From assembly GCA_017886875.1 (NCBI GenBank), contig JAGHIZ010000103.1:1-64000 (forward strand): a stretch of 64,000 nucleotides of DNA. The letters run 5' to 3'. The position numbers and the translations under genes are program-made. The notes under the pieces are model-generated. The model saw nothing but the letters and a program-made list of their open reading frames with translations, had not been told where the DNA came from and searched no databases. Position 1 is the first letter of the stretch, and each line of letters opens with the position of its first letter. Positions 15,391 to 23,873 of the stretch are shown here, in pieces. The DNA comes from Butyricicoccus sp. GTDB lineage: Bacteria; Bacillota; Clostridia; Oscillospirales; Butyricicoccaceae.

Positions 15391-15561
15391 AAGTGTAATA
15401 ACCCACTATGACACTTTCACTTCGTGCAAAGATGTCAGTGGGCTCTCCCGAGGGGCTCTACGAGGTGGAATGGGGCTTTGCCCCGTTGTCTGCGGACAAC
15501 TCCCCAGCAGGGCGTACCCTTTGAAAAGGGTACCCTGCACCCCACCTAAACTTTAATTTTT
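15391..15561. other. oriT-like structured block of element A
   Basis: About 165 bp that is almost identical to 26675-26832 in element B, except for a GAGGGGCTCTCC-type insertion and a few substitutions. It contains CCCAC..TGACA paired with TGTCA..GTGGG, then GGGGC..GCCCC, GTTGTC..GGACAAC, and a strong stem GCAGGG, GTACCCTTT with AAAGGGTAC, CCTGC. It sits directly upstream of the relaxase gene, as MobV transfer origins do. The nick site was not identified. Confidence 0.6.
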
Positions 15562-15565
15562 GATG

Positions 15566-15901
15566 TGGGTGACGATGGGTGACGATGGTGACGATGATTT
15601 TGACACCGTCATCGTCACCGTCACCTTTTCTTTGTTTCATCGTCACCTCATTGCACTTATATATAATTTTTTAACTGTTATATAGTTGTTTTTATATTTT
15701 TTCTTTTTTAATTATTATCGAACTTTATCAACTTTCAAAGCTGTTTATTTATGATTTTATAACAATATTAAATACTATTTTATACTTTTATTAAATTTTA
15801 ATTTTTGAATTTATTTTCGCACTGATTTAGGTTTTGCGATAGGGTGACGATGTAGGTATCGGTGCTCATTTCATCGTCACCATCGTCACCCATCGTCACC
15901 T
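15566..15901. repeat. GTGACGATG iterons flanking an AT-rich core, candidate replication origin
   Basis: GTGACGATG occurs three times in direct orientation at 15569-15596, then inverted (CATCGTCAC) at 15609-15645. After about 190 bp of very AT-rich DNA (15655-15840) it recurs once direct and three times inverted (15844-15900). Iterons in both orientations beside an AT-rich stretch, next to a replicative helicase gene, are the usual layout of an iteron-type replication origin. The segment has no convincing gene; a short frame at 15458-15646 is an artefact of the repeats. Confidence 0.55.
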
Positions 15902-15902
15902 T

Positions 15903-17051
15903 TTAACTTTTAATCAGTGTTAATGTTATATTGCTTCCTGTTTTTGTTCTATTGTTTTCATATCTAATATTAAATTCATCAAGCAATCGTCCTGCTTTTA
16001 CATTTAATTTTTTAGATAAGAAATTTGGCTTAATATCTTCATCTAAAATTTCAACTAATTCTGTCGCACTACCTTGCCAAACTGGATTTTCTTGTGTAAG
16101 TAATCCTGCTATTTTTTCTAACATTTTGTCTGGTGGTTCTTTCCAAAGCTCTAATTCTTTATGCTCTAAATTCCAGATTAAATGTTCTTGGTCTTTTGAA
16201 AGATATAACCTTTGGTCTGGTTGGTCACGACCTACAATTTCAAGTGTAGCGGTTCTATCTGTTCGTTTTTCCTTTTGCATTAAAAATGCTCCATCAGCAC
16301 AGCCAAGCAGTCCAGTAGTGCCAGAAATCATTTCAAAACTATCTACTGATGGCTGTTTTCTTGTATGATGTACAATCAAGATACAAATGCAATGTTTATC
16401 TGCAATTTCTTTTAGCTTGCTAATAATTTCATAATCACCAGCATAGCTATAAGTATCACTTTCAATTTCACGCACCTTTTGAAGTGTATCTATAATGATT
16501 AACTTTGTATTTTTCTTTTCATATATAAATCCTTCAAGTTGGTCATTTAAACCTTTCCCTATTTGATTTGCTGTTATTGAAAAGAATAAATCTCCCGTTG
16601 CATCTATGCCAAACATTCTTGACATACGTTCTTGTAATCTGCGATAATCATCTTCTAAAGCTAGATATAAGACTGAACCTTGCTTTACATCATAATCCCA
16701 TAGTTTCTTACCTGTGCTGACATGATAAGCGATTTGTGCAACTAAAAATGATTTACCGATTTTAGGTGCTCCTGCTAAAATATATGCTCCTGTATAGAGT
16801 AGACCATCTATAATAGATAGTCTACTTTGATATACATTATCATAGAGTTCATTTAATGATACAGTTGGAAGATAATTTGGGTCATCTAACCACATTTTTC
16901 TACGACACATTTCATAAAAATCTTCTTCATCAGCATTGTTTTCTTCTTCATAATTTGTTATACTTTCATTGGTATTATTATATGTTGGCTGTTCCCAGTC
17001 TGCTCCAACAGACTGAGCTGGAACAGCCATTTTTTCATCTTCAAATATCAT
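15903..17051 (-). CDS. RepA-type (AAA_25) replicative helicase of element A
   Basis: Hexameric DnaB/RepA-like helicase expected to unwind the element for extrachromosomal or transfer replication. Motifs: Walker A GAPKIGKS (94-101), Walker B KLIIIDTLQ, and ILIVHHTRKQ (motif H3). A C-terminal wHTH-like part (WQGSATELVEIL onward) resembles DNA-binding tails of plasmid RepA proteins. ATG at 17051 follows AGGAGG at nine bases. The longer frame from 17075 lacks such a site. It overlaps the small RHH gene upstream by 11 bases. Codons 7-21 lie in a 42-nt hairpin shared with the unrelated replication gene of element B. Iterons lie directly downstream. Confidence 0.88.
   Translation of the reverse strand: MIFEDEKMAVPAQSVGADWEQPTYNNTNESITNYEEENNADEEDFYEMCRRKMWLDDPNYLPTVSLNELYDNVYQSRLSIIDGLLYTGAYILAGAPKIGKSFLVAQIAYHVSTGKKLWDYDVKQGSVLYLALEDDYRRLQERMSRMFGIDATGDLFFSITANQIGKGLNDQLEGFIYEKKNTKLIIIDTLQKVREIESDTYSYAGDYEIISKLKEIADKHCICILIVHHTRKQPSVDSFEMISGTTGLLGCADGAFLMQKEKRTDRTATLEIVGRDQPDQRLYLSKDQEHLIWNLEHKELELWKEPPDKMLEKIAGLLTQENPVWQGSATELVEILDEDIKPNFLSKKLNVKAGRLLDEFNIRYENNRTKTGSNITLTLIKS
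16987..17028 (-). other. 42-nt hairpin at the 5' end of the repA coding region
   Basis: In coding sense: GGCTGTTCC pairs with GGAACAGCC (9 bp), a 4-nt bulge AGCT follows the first arm, then CAGTCTG pairs with CAGACTG (7 bp) around the loop TTGGAG. All pairs are perfect. The same 9-4-7-6-7-9 design, with different bases in both stems, lies at 29263-29304 in element B. Confidence 0.8.
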
Positions 17052-17376
17052 AATTTGTTTCCTCCTGCATTCCATTCATAATATTAGCAATGAGTTGTAT
17101 GATATCTAAAAGTTCATCATTTACATTTTGACCTGCTTCAATTCGCTTTAACTCATCTAAAACCTCTGCGAATTGATTTTTAAGTGCCTTATAAATTCTT
17201 GGATTTCCTTGTACAACAATATCTTTACAAAGAAGTCTGCGAATAATATAATCTTGCTTTGTAAGTCCTGTGAGTTTTACCTCTTTTTCAAGTTGCTTAT
17301 CCTCCTCTGGTGACATTCGGAACGCTATTGTTTTATTTCTCCAGCGTCCATTACAATCTAAATTTTTTAGTGACAT
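17041..17376 (-). CDS. Small RHH / MobC-like relaxosome protein of element A
   Basis: 111 residues. NKTIAFRMSPEEDKQLEKEVKLTGLTKQDYIIRRLL has the form of a ribbon-helix-helix DNA-binding segment followed by a helix, as in MobC-type mobilisation accessory proteins that help the relaxase open oriT. The C-terminal half is an amphipathic helix. Element B has a close homologue (29317-29649). It lies three bases after the integrase gene end and overlaps repA, so integrase, this protein and RepA are probably one transcript. It could instead be a repressor of the replication gene; the RHH fold does not distinguish these. Confidence 0.75.
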   Translation of the reverse strand: MSLKNLDCNGRWRNKTIAFRMSPEEDKQLEKEVKLTGLTKQDYIIRRLLCKDIVVQGNPRIYKALKNQFAEVLDELKRIEAGQNVNDELLDIIQLIANIMNGMQEETNYDI

Positions 17377-17379
17377 AGT

Positions 17380-18459
17380 TTAAACCTCCTTTTTATTTTC
17401 CATGTCAAGTTTATTTGCCATATCTGTTTGACGATTTGGAAACAGATGTGCATATCTATAAGTTATATCTATGCTTTCATGCCCTACTCTATCTGCAATA
17501 GCTAAGGCTGTGAAACCCATATCTATAAGCAAACTAATATGTGAATGCCGAATATCATGAATTCTTATACGTTTTACACCAGTTTGTTTACAGCCACGTT
17601 CCATTTCCCTTGCTAAATAATATTTACTTATCTGAAAAATTCTTGTTTCTTTATCAAGACCATAGATTTGTTTAAAATAATCTTGCATTTCTTCACAAAG
17701 AAAATGTGGCATTTTAATAATTCTATTGCTTTTTGGAGTTTTAGGGGTTGTTATAATATCTTCACCTTTTAAACGTTGATAAGACTTATTTATACTTACA
17801 GTTTCAGCTTTAAAATCAAAATCTTTTACGGTTAATGCTAATAGCTCACCCTCACGAATACCACACCAATAAAGCATTTCAAACGCATAAAATGAAATTG
17901 GTTTATCCATCATTGCATAAGAAAATTTTTTATATTCTTCTTTAGTCCAGAATTGCATTTCTTTGCGTTCTTCTGCACCCATATTTCCAGCTCTAGCTGC
18001 TGGATTTATTTGAAGTCCATAATACTTAACTGCATGATTAAATATTGCACTTAGCTGATTATGAACTGTTTTTAAGTACGTTTTAGAATATTTATTGCCT
18101 TTTATATCTTTTAAATTTCTTATTTCGTTTTGCCAAGCGATTATATCATTTGGTTTAATATCTGAAAGTTTACGATTTTTAAAGTAAGGCACAATCTTTT
18201 TATCAATAATACTTTCTTTTGTCAGCCAAGTGTTTAACTTTAACTTTGGTTTAATATCATTTTCATAAATCTTTACAAAACTTTCAAATGTCATATTTAC
18301 ATCTGACTGTTTTTGCATTAGAAACTCTCGTTCCCATTCTAAAGCCTCACGCTTAGTTGCAAAACCTCGTTTAAATTTTTGTTGTTTCTCTCCTTTCCAA
18401 TCTTTGTATCTAAACTGTACAAACCATGTACCATTGGTTTTATTTTTAAACGCTGCCAC
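17380..18459 (-). CDS. Tyrosine recombinase / integrase of element A
   Basis: Catalyses integration at and excision from the guaA 3' end. An N-terminal arm-binding region (GTWFVQFRYKDWKGEKQQK) is followed by a core-binding domain and the catalytic domain with CGIREGELLAL (Arg), HDIRHSHISLL (His-x-x-Arg) and VGHESIDITYRYAHLF (His, Tyr). The GTG at 18459 is preferred because AAAGGGGTG lies just upstream and the homologue in element B starts at the matching residue. The longer frame to 18498 lacks a ribosome site. It overlaps the excisionase gene by 14 bases. It is about two-thirds similar by eye to the integrase of element B and more distant from that of element L. Confidence 0.95.
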   Translation of the reverse strand: MAAFKNKTNGTWFVQFRYKDWKGEKQQKFKRGFATKREALEWEREFLMQKQSDVNMTFESFVKIYENDIKPKLKLNTWLTKESIIDKKIVPYFKNRKLSDIKPNDIIAWQNEIRNLKDIKGNKYSKTYLKTVHNQLSAIFNHAVKYYGLQINPAARAGNMGAEERKEMQFWTKEEYKKFSYAMMDKPISFYAFEMLYWCGIREGELLALTVKDFDFKAETVSINKSYQRLKGEDIITTPKTPKSNRIIKMPHFLCEEMQDYFKQIYGLDKETRIFQISKYYLAREMERGCKQTGVKRIRIHDIRHSHISLLIDMGFTALAIADRVGHESIDITYRYAHLFPNRQTDMANKLDMENKKEV

Positions 18460-18652
18460 TATTAACACCCCTTTCATGAGTTGCGTACATTCTATCATGG
18501 AAATATTTTCGGTCTACTCTACCATTGATAACAATAAAGCCTTTGCTTTCAAGTTCACTGTTAAGCTGTTTAATTACTCGATATGCAAATGCTTGTGATA
18601 CACCTAATTCCTCAGCAACTTCTTTTGCTCTCATATAAATTTTCTCTGACAT
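18446..18652 (-). CDS. Excisionase-like HTH protein of element A
   Basis: 68 residues: MSEKIYMRAKEVAEELGVSQ is a typical MerR/Xis winged-helix start (RAKEVAEELGVSQAFAYRVIKQL). It ends with a basic segment. It sits directly upstream of, and overlapping, the integrase gene, and is divergent from the XRE regulator. Small HTH proteins in this position (Xis of Tn916-type modules) direct excision and often regulate the int promoter. A homologue is at 30728-30928. Confidence 0.85.
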   Translation of the reverse strand: MSEKIYMRAKEVAEELGVSQAFAYRVIKQLNSELESKGFIVINGRVDRKYFHDRMYATHERGVNSGSV

Positions 18653-18716
18653 ATTTTTTCTTCCTTTCCATAGCTTTTAAAAGCTAAATTTTTGTATATT
18701 TGTTAAAAATATATCT

Positions 18717-18850
18717 TAAACCTTTTGGTTTAATGTTTTCCTAAATTATACTAAACCATTTTATTTAAGTCAATGGCTTAAATGTAAATAATTTTTAAAC
18801 ATATTTGTTTTATATTTTTATTGACTATTATAAAAAACATCTGATATACT
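18717..18850 (+). promoter_or_regulatory. Divergent control region of xis-int and XRE regulator
   Basis: For the plus-strand regulator, TTGACT (18821-18826) and TATACT (18845-18850) are spaced by 18 bases. The palindrome TAAACC-TTTT-GGTTTA (18717-18732) lies on the xis side and is a candidate operator. The arrangement is repeated before the element B regulator (TTGACT 31086, TATGCT 31110). Confidence 0.55.
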
Positions 18851-18887
18851 GAGCTTGATAAATTTATATTTAAGGGAGGTCTAATCA

Positions 18888-19406
18888 ATGGCAATAGGCG
18901 AAAGAATACGCTTTTTCCGCAATTTACGGGGTTTTACCCTAAAAGCTCTCGGTGTTGCTGCTGGTTTTTCTCAAAGAACTGCTGATATTAGAATGTCGCA
19001 GTATGAATCTGGAACAAGAACACCCAAAGCGGATATGACTGATAGACTTGCATACATATTTGATATTTCACCCAAGGCTTTAGACGTGCCAGATATTGAC
19101 ACTTACATAGGTTTAATGCACACATTATTTGCCCTTGAAGATATATACGGTCTTAAAATGTGTGATGTTAACGGCAAAGCAAGTCTACAAGTTGATGAAA
19201 CTAAAAATGATAAAGCCAATGAAGTTTTTAAAATGTTTGATGCTTGGAGAGAACAAGCAGTAAAATTACAAAAAGGTGAAATATCTAAAGAACAATACGA
19301 CCAATGGAGATATAATTACCCTGAATTTGACACCACTCAAAAATGGGCTAAAGTTCCACCTAAATGGCTTACTGATGCTCTTGTTAAGAAATTTGTAAAA
19401 GATTAA
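18888..19406 (+). CDS. XRE-family transcriptional regulator of element A
   Basis: 172 residues. The N-terminal helix-turn-helix (IGERIRFFRNLRGFTLKALGVAAGF..MSQYESGTRTPKADMTDRLA) is of the Cro/C1 type. The C-terminal part (GLMHTLFALEDIYGLK, EQAVKLQKGEISKEQYDQW) is shared almost unchanged with the protein at 31157-31669. ATG at 18888 follows AAGGGAGG. It is transcribed divergently from xis-int, so it most likely represses excision and integration genes, keeping the element in the chromosome. The DNA-binding helices differ more between the two copies than the C-terminus does, which would allow separate control of the two elements. Confidence 0.9.
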   Translation: MAIGERIRFFRNLRGFTLKALGVAAGFSQRTADIRMSQYESGTRTPKADMTDRLAYIFDISPKALDVPDIDTYIGLMHTLFALEDIYGLKMCDVNGKASLQVDETKNDKANEVFKMFDAWREQAVKLQKGEISKEQYDQWRYNYPEFDTTQKWAKVPPKWLTDALVKKFVKD

Positions 19407-19409
19407 AAA

Positions 19410-19448
19410 AATGGCTCTGCTGACACACAAAAAGTCAACAGAGCCATT
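19410..19448 (+). terminator. Terminator of the element A regulator
   Basis: AATGGCTCTGCTGAC pairs with GTCAACAGAGCCATT around a short loop (one bulge), with a few T residues after it. Confidence 0.75.
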
Positions 19449-19541
19449 GCTCATTTATTATATAATTATAGGTGTTAAAACCTTGTCACCTGCAAGCCTA
19501 TTGCAACACAATAAGAAATAAAGTAAACTCGGTTTTTAATA

Positions 19542-19561
19542 TGCTATCAAATTGCTATCAA
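19542..19561. repeat. Integrase arm-type repeats at the right end of element A
   Basis: TGCTATCAA occurs twice in tandem (19542-19550 and 19553-19561). The same pair, as TGTTATCAA, is found at 31789-31808 near the right end of element B, and TGCTATCAA occurs near 3203-3240 in the left end of element A. The rest of 19449-19663 is AT-rich and shows no gene. Confidence 0.55.
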
Positions 19562-19663
19562 GCGAAAATCGTAGCAAATTTAATTTGACTTTTAATAAGT
19601 TAAAATTGCGATTTAAAGGCATTTTCACAACTTTTTATATGGTTTAAAAGTCAATTTGTTAAA

Positions 19664-19686
19664 TTTTACTTATTCCCACTCGCCAA
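19664..19686. repeat. Attachment site att-2 (junction of elements A and B)
   Basis: Identical over 23 bp to 3082-3104. The core ATTCCCACTCG is at 19672-19682. The minus strand again reads GAG TGG GAA TAA, a copy of the guaA end. Confidence 0.85.
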
Positions 19687-19896
19687 GCCTTTCTAAATCC
19701 TTAACAAATTCGTTTAGAAAATATAACTTGTAGTGGTTTCTTTTGATACCAATTATACTATTTATATGGTCTTGTATACTGTTTATTATCAAATTATTAT
19801 CAGTGTAGTGTTATCACCAACAACACGATTATTTATATTATCTGTATTATATCAGATTATCTTATTCAATACAATAAAAAATCTATGCGTTACACA
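19687..19896. repeat. Left terminal region of element B
   Basis: Non-coding. TTTGATACCA (19742-19751), TATAC motifs, TTATCAAATTATTATCA (from about 19787) and TTATCACC follow in the same order as at the left end of element A, supporting the boundary. No gene seen. Confidence 0.5.
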
Positions 19897-21168
19897 TTAA
19901 ATCTCATCTATTAAACTTTTAATACAATTTTTTGCATTAAATAAATCAATAAATTCAACTCGTACATCAATACCATCAAGTGCTTCAAATTGTATTTTTT
20001 CTGATAGTTTATCTGTTCTTGGATATATTAGTGTTACATATTCTGCATTATATTTTTTCTGATAAACATACATTTGATACATATCTGATTGTGAAATACC
20101 ATAGTTTGCCTTATCCGAAGATAATATTTTCCATTTTGTGTCCATAACATAGACTTTATTATTAAATTGGCATTTTATAACTAAATCTGGTCGTATAGAA
20201 AATTTTTTACTAGGTTTATCAAATAAATAAAATGATTTATCCTGTACTGATATACAATACCTAGTTTTATTTATATATTTTTTCATAAGAAATGCAATGT
20301 ATTTCTCAAATAGGACTTCCATAGGAAACAACAATGCAATTGCAACTTCCGAACCTGTAAAAGATGTAAAACTCTTACCCATCATAAAAATTTTGCTCCA
20401 TATTAAAGCATTATTGTAATCTTTAGTATTACGATTTAAAATACACTTTTCAAAATCACTATTAACATCTATACATTTTGGCACTTCATCAAAGCTATTT
20501 AAAAGTATCTTTATATCTGTTTTGTTTTTAGTAGATTTGGAATGTTTATATAAGTATATAAGAGTGGTTTTTAATATACGATTTTCTGGTCTATTAACGC
20601 TAAATACATCATATTGTATATAATTTTTTTCTTTATGCGTATGATTATATTTTATGTGCTCTGAAAACTTTATTTTTCCTTTTAGAAAGGTAGCATTTTC
20701 TTCGATTAGTTCATAATTACATTTCAATCCACGCTTAACAATATAAAAAACTTCATCAATAAACATTCTTATAAATATATCTAATATATTTATTTTATCA
20801 CAACTTATATTTGCCGTTTGGAATGATTTATATGGATAATTATCTAATGTTTTTAGCATATCTAAAAGCAATTTTTTTGTTTTAATTATATAATCATCGC
20901 TCATATCTGAATATGTGATTTTAGGTAAGATTTCTATGCTTGTACCATCATTTAATACAATAATTCCAACATAATTTCTAACTGTAATGACTTTTCCTAT
21001 ACCTTTTTTAGTTGAAAGTCGCATAAATTCAAACGTGTCATCACATCGATTATTTAAAACAAATTGCTCTAATTTAGCAAATATTTGTTGCGGAAGTGTG
21101 ACATATCCCCCTATATCTCTGCCTGTTATAAATGAACCATATTCTTGTATTTGATAGATTGGTTTCAT
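19897..21168 (-). CDS. mcrC: McrC, nuclease subunit of McrBC restriction system
   Basis: Partner of the McrB motor; it cuts DNA carrying modified cytosine. The N-terminal part (GYVTLPQQIFAKLEQF, NYVGIIVLNDGTSIEILPKI) is the usual McrC opening. The C-terminal nuclease has RPDLVI (Asp328) and VMDTKWK (Asp343, Lys345), a PD-(D/E)xK site, then a conserved Gln-Met-Tyr-x-Tyr segment. Length 423 residues is normal. The ATG at 21168 follows AAAGGTG. It lies 26 bp after mcrB on the same strand, so the two form one transcript. Confidence 0.93.
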   Translation of the reverse strand: MKPIYQIQEYGSFITGRDIGGYVTLPQQIFAKLEQFVLNNRCDDTFEFMRLSTKKGIGKVITVRNYVGIIVLNDGTSIEILPKITYSDMSDDYIIKTKKLLLDMLKTLDNYPYKSFQTANISCDKINILDIFIRMFIDEVFYIVKRGLKCNYELIEENATFLKGKIKFSEHIKYNHTHKEKNYIQYDVFSVNRPENRILKTTLIYLYKHSKSTKNKTDIKILLNSFDEVPKCIDVNSDFEKCILNRNTKDYNNALIWSKIFMMGKSFTSFTGSEVAIALLFPMEVLFEKYIAFLMKKYINKTRYCISVQDKSFYLFDKPSKKFSIRPDLVIKCQFNNKVYVMDTKWKILSSDKANYGISQSDMYQMYVYQKKYNAEYVTLIYPRTDKLSEKIQFEALDGIDVRVEFIDLFNAKNCIKSLIDEI

Positions 21169-21194
21169 CTTTGCACACCTTTCTATGCATAAAT

Positions 21195-23213
21195 TTATAT
21201 TGTTCTATATGATTCTATATTTTCAAATGCAGCATTATTTATCTCATAACTATAACTATCATCTAAATCAATATCAACATCACCAAACAAATCAATATAA
21301 TCATTAATTTTAGCTATAATAAATTGACTATCTGGTGATGTCTTTTTCGTATCACCTAATACCAAACGAATTTTCTCATAATCCTCATAAAAATACTCCT
21401 GTAAAAGAGGAATTATATTATTTTTGAAAATATCAGATAATGTTTGTAAATTAGGATTATCTTTCAATGGCATAAAATAAGCATGACCTATTGTATGCTC
21501 TCTATCATATAAAACAGAAATACGCTTATTAAGCTTAATAAGTAGTTCACTTATTGATATATCATCTACAAAAACATCTTCTAAAACTTCAGGCTGTGGT
21601 AGCATCTCTTTAAATAAAAATCTGCGTCTTAACGCAGTATCTATCGTAGCAATCGAACGGTCAGCTGTATTCATAGTACCAATTAAATATATATTATTAG
21701 GTATTCCAAACGGTTTTTTACAATATGGTAGTTTAACTGTTAAACCCTCCATTTCACCAACACGTTTTGTAGGCTCTACTAATGTAATTAACTCACCAAA
21801 AATTTTAGATATATTTCCTCGATTTATTTCATCTATTATAAACACATAATTTTGTTTTGTGTAATTTACATTTAGATAATTTGTATTTATATAATTTTGA
21901 TTTAAATTTATATCTCTTGATAAGTTTCTATACTTTTCCATAATTTTATATACATCTGTTAGTGATATATTAGACATTTTATATACAGATGCTAATGTCA
22001 TAGTTACACCACCATTCGCTTCTAAAATATTTTCTTTAATACCTTTTACAATCCATTCAACCTTACGCAAACGTTTATAATATTTATATTCATCATGCCA
22101 TTCGTATTCACCAGTTACAACACCAATTGCATCAATAGTAGAGGCACTATAACACGAAAGCACTATATCACCTATTTTCATACGGTTAATAAATGCATTT
22201 AATACAATTTCTCCACCAAATTTAGTAAAATCAGTTTTATCTGTGATATCTTTTCCATAATCGTCCCAGCCAATTCGTATATGACTATTTTCCATGCATT
22301 CTGTTCTAGTAGGATTATCACCTGTTTTTTCCAATGACACTTTCCAAATATTAGGATTATTACCGATATTAAAATTGTTTTTATCTTTTTTTATAGGTGT
22401 AACCGCATTTTCACAAAAACGTTTAAATACACCAGACTCTACATCGTATTTTATATCGCCACTATTTTCATCTACAGTATCATCATTAGCAATCCTAGGC
22501 TTTATACCCTCAATAAATTCCTCATATCCATATGATTGATGAAATGTAGTAAACTCAATAAGACCTTGTTCTTTATAAGTATTATATCTATCTAGAATAT
22601 CAATATATTCTTCTTGCTGTATTTTATCAAGTTTTTCATTTTCTATAATAGCAACAGCATATATAACTGTATTATATGTTTTTCCTGTACCAGGAGGACC
22701 ATACAAAATAGTATTCAAACCTATATCTGTTTTTTTATCATTCTTTAATAAATCAATATCAATACTCATAAGTGCCTCCCTCAATTCAGGACGTATTTTC
22801 CAATAGTAGTTATCAAGAAATCTTTTATTAGCTTCAAAACGTCGCTTATTTCCAACAAAGGAAATCATATAATATTCTTTATCATACTTATATTTATCAA
22901 AATTGTATTTTTTCTTAATCTTCATACCAAAATTACTAATTAATCTATGATAGTAACTATATGATTTCCCATATTTTTTTATTAAATCATCAAGTCTAAA
23001 TTCTCCTCCAACTTCTAAAATTTTCATAAATACATCAATTATTTCAAAATTTGCGATTGACCTATCATTCAATATTGATATCCAAATTTCTGTTGTAATA
23101 TTAGTATTATATTCTGGCATACGTTTCCAAGAAGGTACTATATATCCTCCTCTTCCTAGTTTTTTCCCTTTAATCATTCTATCAAAATAAGTTTCTTTAT
23201 TTTCACTTTCCAC
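21195..23213 (-). CDS. mcrB: McrB-type GTPase with inserted EVE-like domain
   Basis: Motor and recognition subunit. The N-terminal about 160 residues form an unrecognised, probably wHTH-containing region. The AAA+ domain has Walker A GPPGTGKT (about 172-179), then EFTTFHQSYGYEEFIEGIKP, Walker B FIIDEINRGNISKIFGEL and the McrB signature GTMNTADRS. Between Walker A and B, about 130 residues (WKVSLEKTGDNPTRTECMEN..HIRIGWDDYG..MKIGDIVLSCY..DAIGVVTGEYEW) resemble the EVE/PUA-like fold, which binds modified bases. Start: GTG at 23213 has AAGG nine bases upstream; a GTG at 23222 has none. It is followed by mcrC. Confidence 0.92.
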   Translation of the reverse strand: MESENKETYFDRMIKGKKLGRGGYIVPSWKRMPEYNTNITTEIWISILNDRSIANFEIIDVFMKILEVGGEFRLDDLIKKYGKSYSYYHRLISNFGMKIKKKYNFDKYKYDKEYYMISFVGNKRRFEANKRFLDNYYWKIRPELREALMSIDIDLLKNDKKTDIGLNTILYGPPGTGKTYNTVIYAVAIIENEKLDKIQQEEYIDILDRYNTYKEQGLIEFTTFHQSYGYEEFIEGIKPRIANDDTVDENSGDIKYDVESGVFKRFCENAVTPIKKDKNNFNIGNNPNIWKVSLEKTGDNPTRTECMENSHIRIGWDDYGKDITDKTDFTKFGGEIVLNAFINRMKIGDIVLSCYSASTIDAIGVVTGEYEWHDEYKYYKRLRKVEWIVKGIKENILEANGGVTMTLASVYKMSNISLTDVYKIMEKYRNLSRDINLNQNYINTNYLNVNYTKQNYVFIIDEINRGNISKIFGELITLVEPTKRVGEMEGLTVKLPYCKKPFGIPNNIYLIGTMNTADRSIATIDTALRRRFLFKEMLPQPEVLEDVFVDDISISELLIKLNKRISVLYDREHTIGHAYFMPLKDNPNLQTLSDIFKNNIIPLLQEYFYEDYEKIRLVLGDTKKTSPDSQFIIAKINDYIDLFGDVDIDLDDSYSYEINNAAFENIESYRTI

Positions 23214-23318
23214 AACAATCACCCTTACTAATAACAGCTATTATTACTAATTATTATACAAATTTAATTCAAAAACATCAAGGAATATAAGTTTATTATT
23301 AGAATTTATAATCAATAG

Positions 23319-23759
23319 TTAACTTAACTTTGTAATATTCTTATTTATTTTTTCTGAATAGCTAACTAATGCTTCAGTATTACTAGCTGAATAAAATACA
23401 TAAGCAATAAGATAATCAACCTTATCAACCATATATCTATTAGCTCTTACAATTGCAAATTTTTGTGGCACATTTTCCATTCCTTCTGGATAATAACTTG
23501 AATCAAAATCATTTGATATTTCTATTTTACTTTTATATGGGTGATATGGTAGCAACAATATCAACCTTATATCTTTATAATATCTTTTGGCATAAATAAC
23601 AGCTTTTGTAGCCAATCTATCAAAATTGCCATAATGACCGACATAAAAATCTGTTACACCATACTCCACTATGTGTTTTTCAACAGCCTCGAGTATTTGT
23701 GAAAACAGCCTGTCTGGTGCATCACGATGTCCAATAAAGAAACAACTTTTACCTTTCAT
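23319..23759 (-). CDS. SLOG-family (DUF1273/YpsA-like) nucleotide-binding protein
   Basis: 146 residues with a Rossmann-like SLOG fold. The opening KSCFFIGHRDAPDRL is the family signature, GHYGNFDRLATKAV is the second glycine-rich nucleotide-binding element, and RLILLLPYHPYK follows. SLOG proteins bind nucleotides or nucleotide-derived ligands, and several act in defence or stress signalling. ATG at 23759 has AGGAG upstream; an earlier ATG-like start at 23774 does not. It is divergent from an XRE regulator, with a palindrome between them. Its ligand cannot be told from sequence. Confidence 0.8.
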   Translation of the reverse strand: MKGKSCFFIGHRDAPDRLFSQILEAVEKHIVEYGVTDFYVGHYGNFDRLATKAVIYAKRYYKDIRLILLLPYHPYKSKIEISNDFDSSYYPEGMENVPQKFAIVRANRYMVDKVDYLIAYVFYSASNTEALVSYSEKINKNITKLS

Positions 23760-23783
23760 ATTCTTACTCCTCATAGTTGTATA

Positions 23784-23804
23784 TATCGTTAAAATTATAC
23801 GATA
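23784..23804. promoter_or_regulatory. Palindromic operator between SLOG gene and XRE gene
   Basis: TATCGT (23784-23789) and ACGATA (23799-23804) are exact inverted repeats nine bases apart, between the two divergent starts. A likely binding site for the adjacent XRE protein. Confidence 0.5.
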
Positions 23805-23873
23805 ACAATGATTAAATTACAACGATTTATCAAAGTATAATTTACGAAGAATACAAGTATAAAGGTGGTTACT

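Noticed and set aside
15458-15646. Short protein-coding frame across the oriT block and iterons
   Set aside because: No ribosome site, composition driven by repeats, and the same DNA in element B is not open in the same way.
15566-15650. Repeated GTGACGATG units as a CRISPR array
   Set aside because: Units are 9 bp, contiguous or spaced irregularly, and partly inverted; there are no regular 25-40 bp spacers and no cas genes.
18446-18652. Excisionase gene as a mere artefact overlapping the integrase
   Set aside because: Kept as a gene because a homologue with the same HTH lies in element B in the same place and both have starts near a control region.
22294-22539. Plus-strand frame inside mcrB
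   Set aside because: It overlaps the EVE-like insertion on the opposite strand and has no ribosome site; shadow frame.
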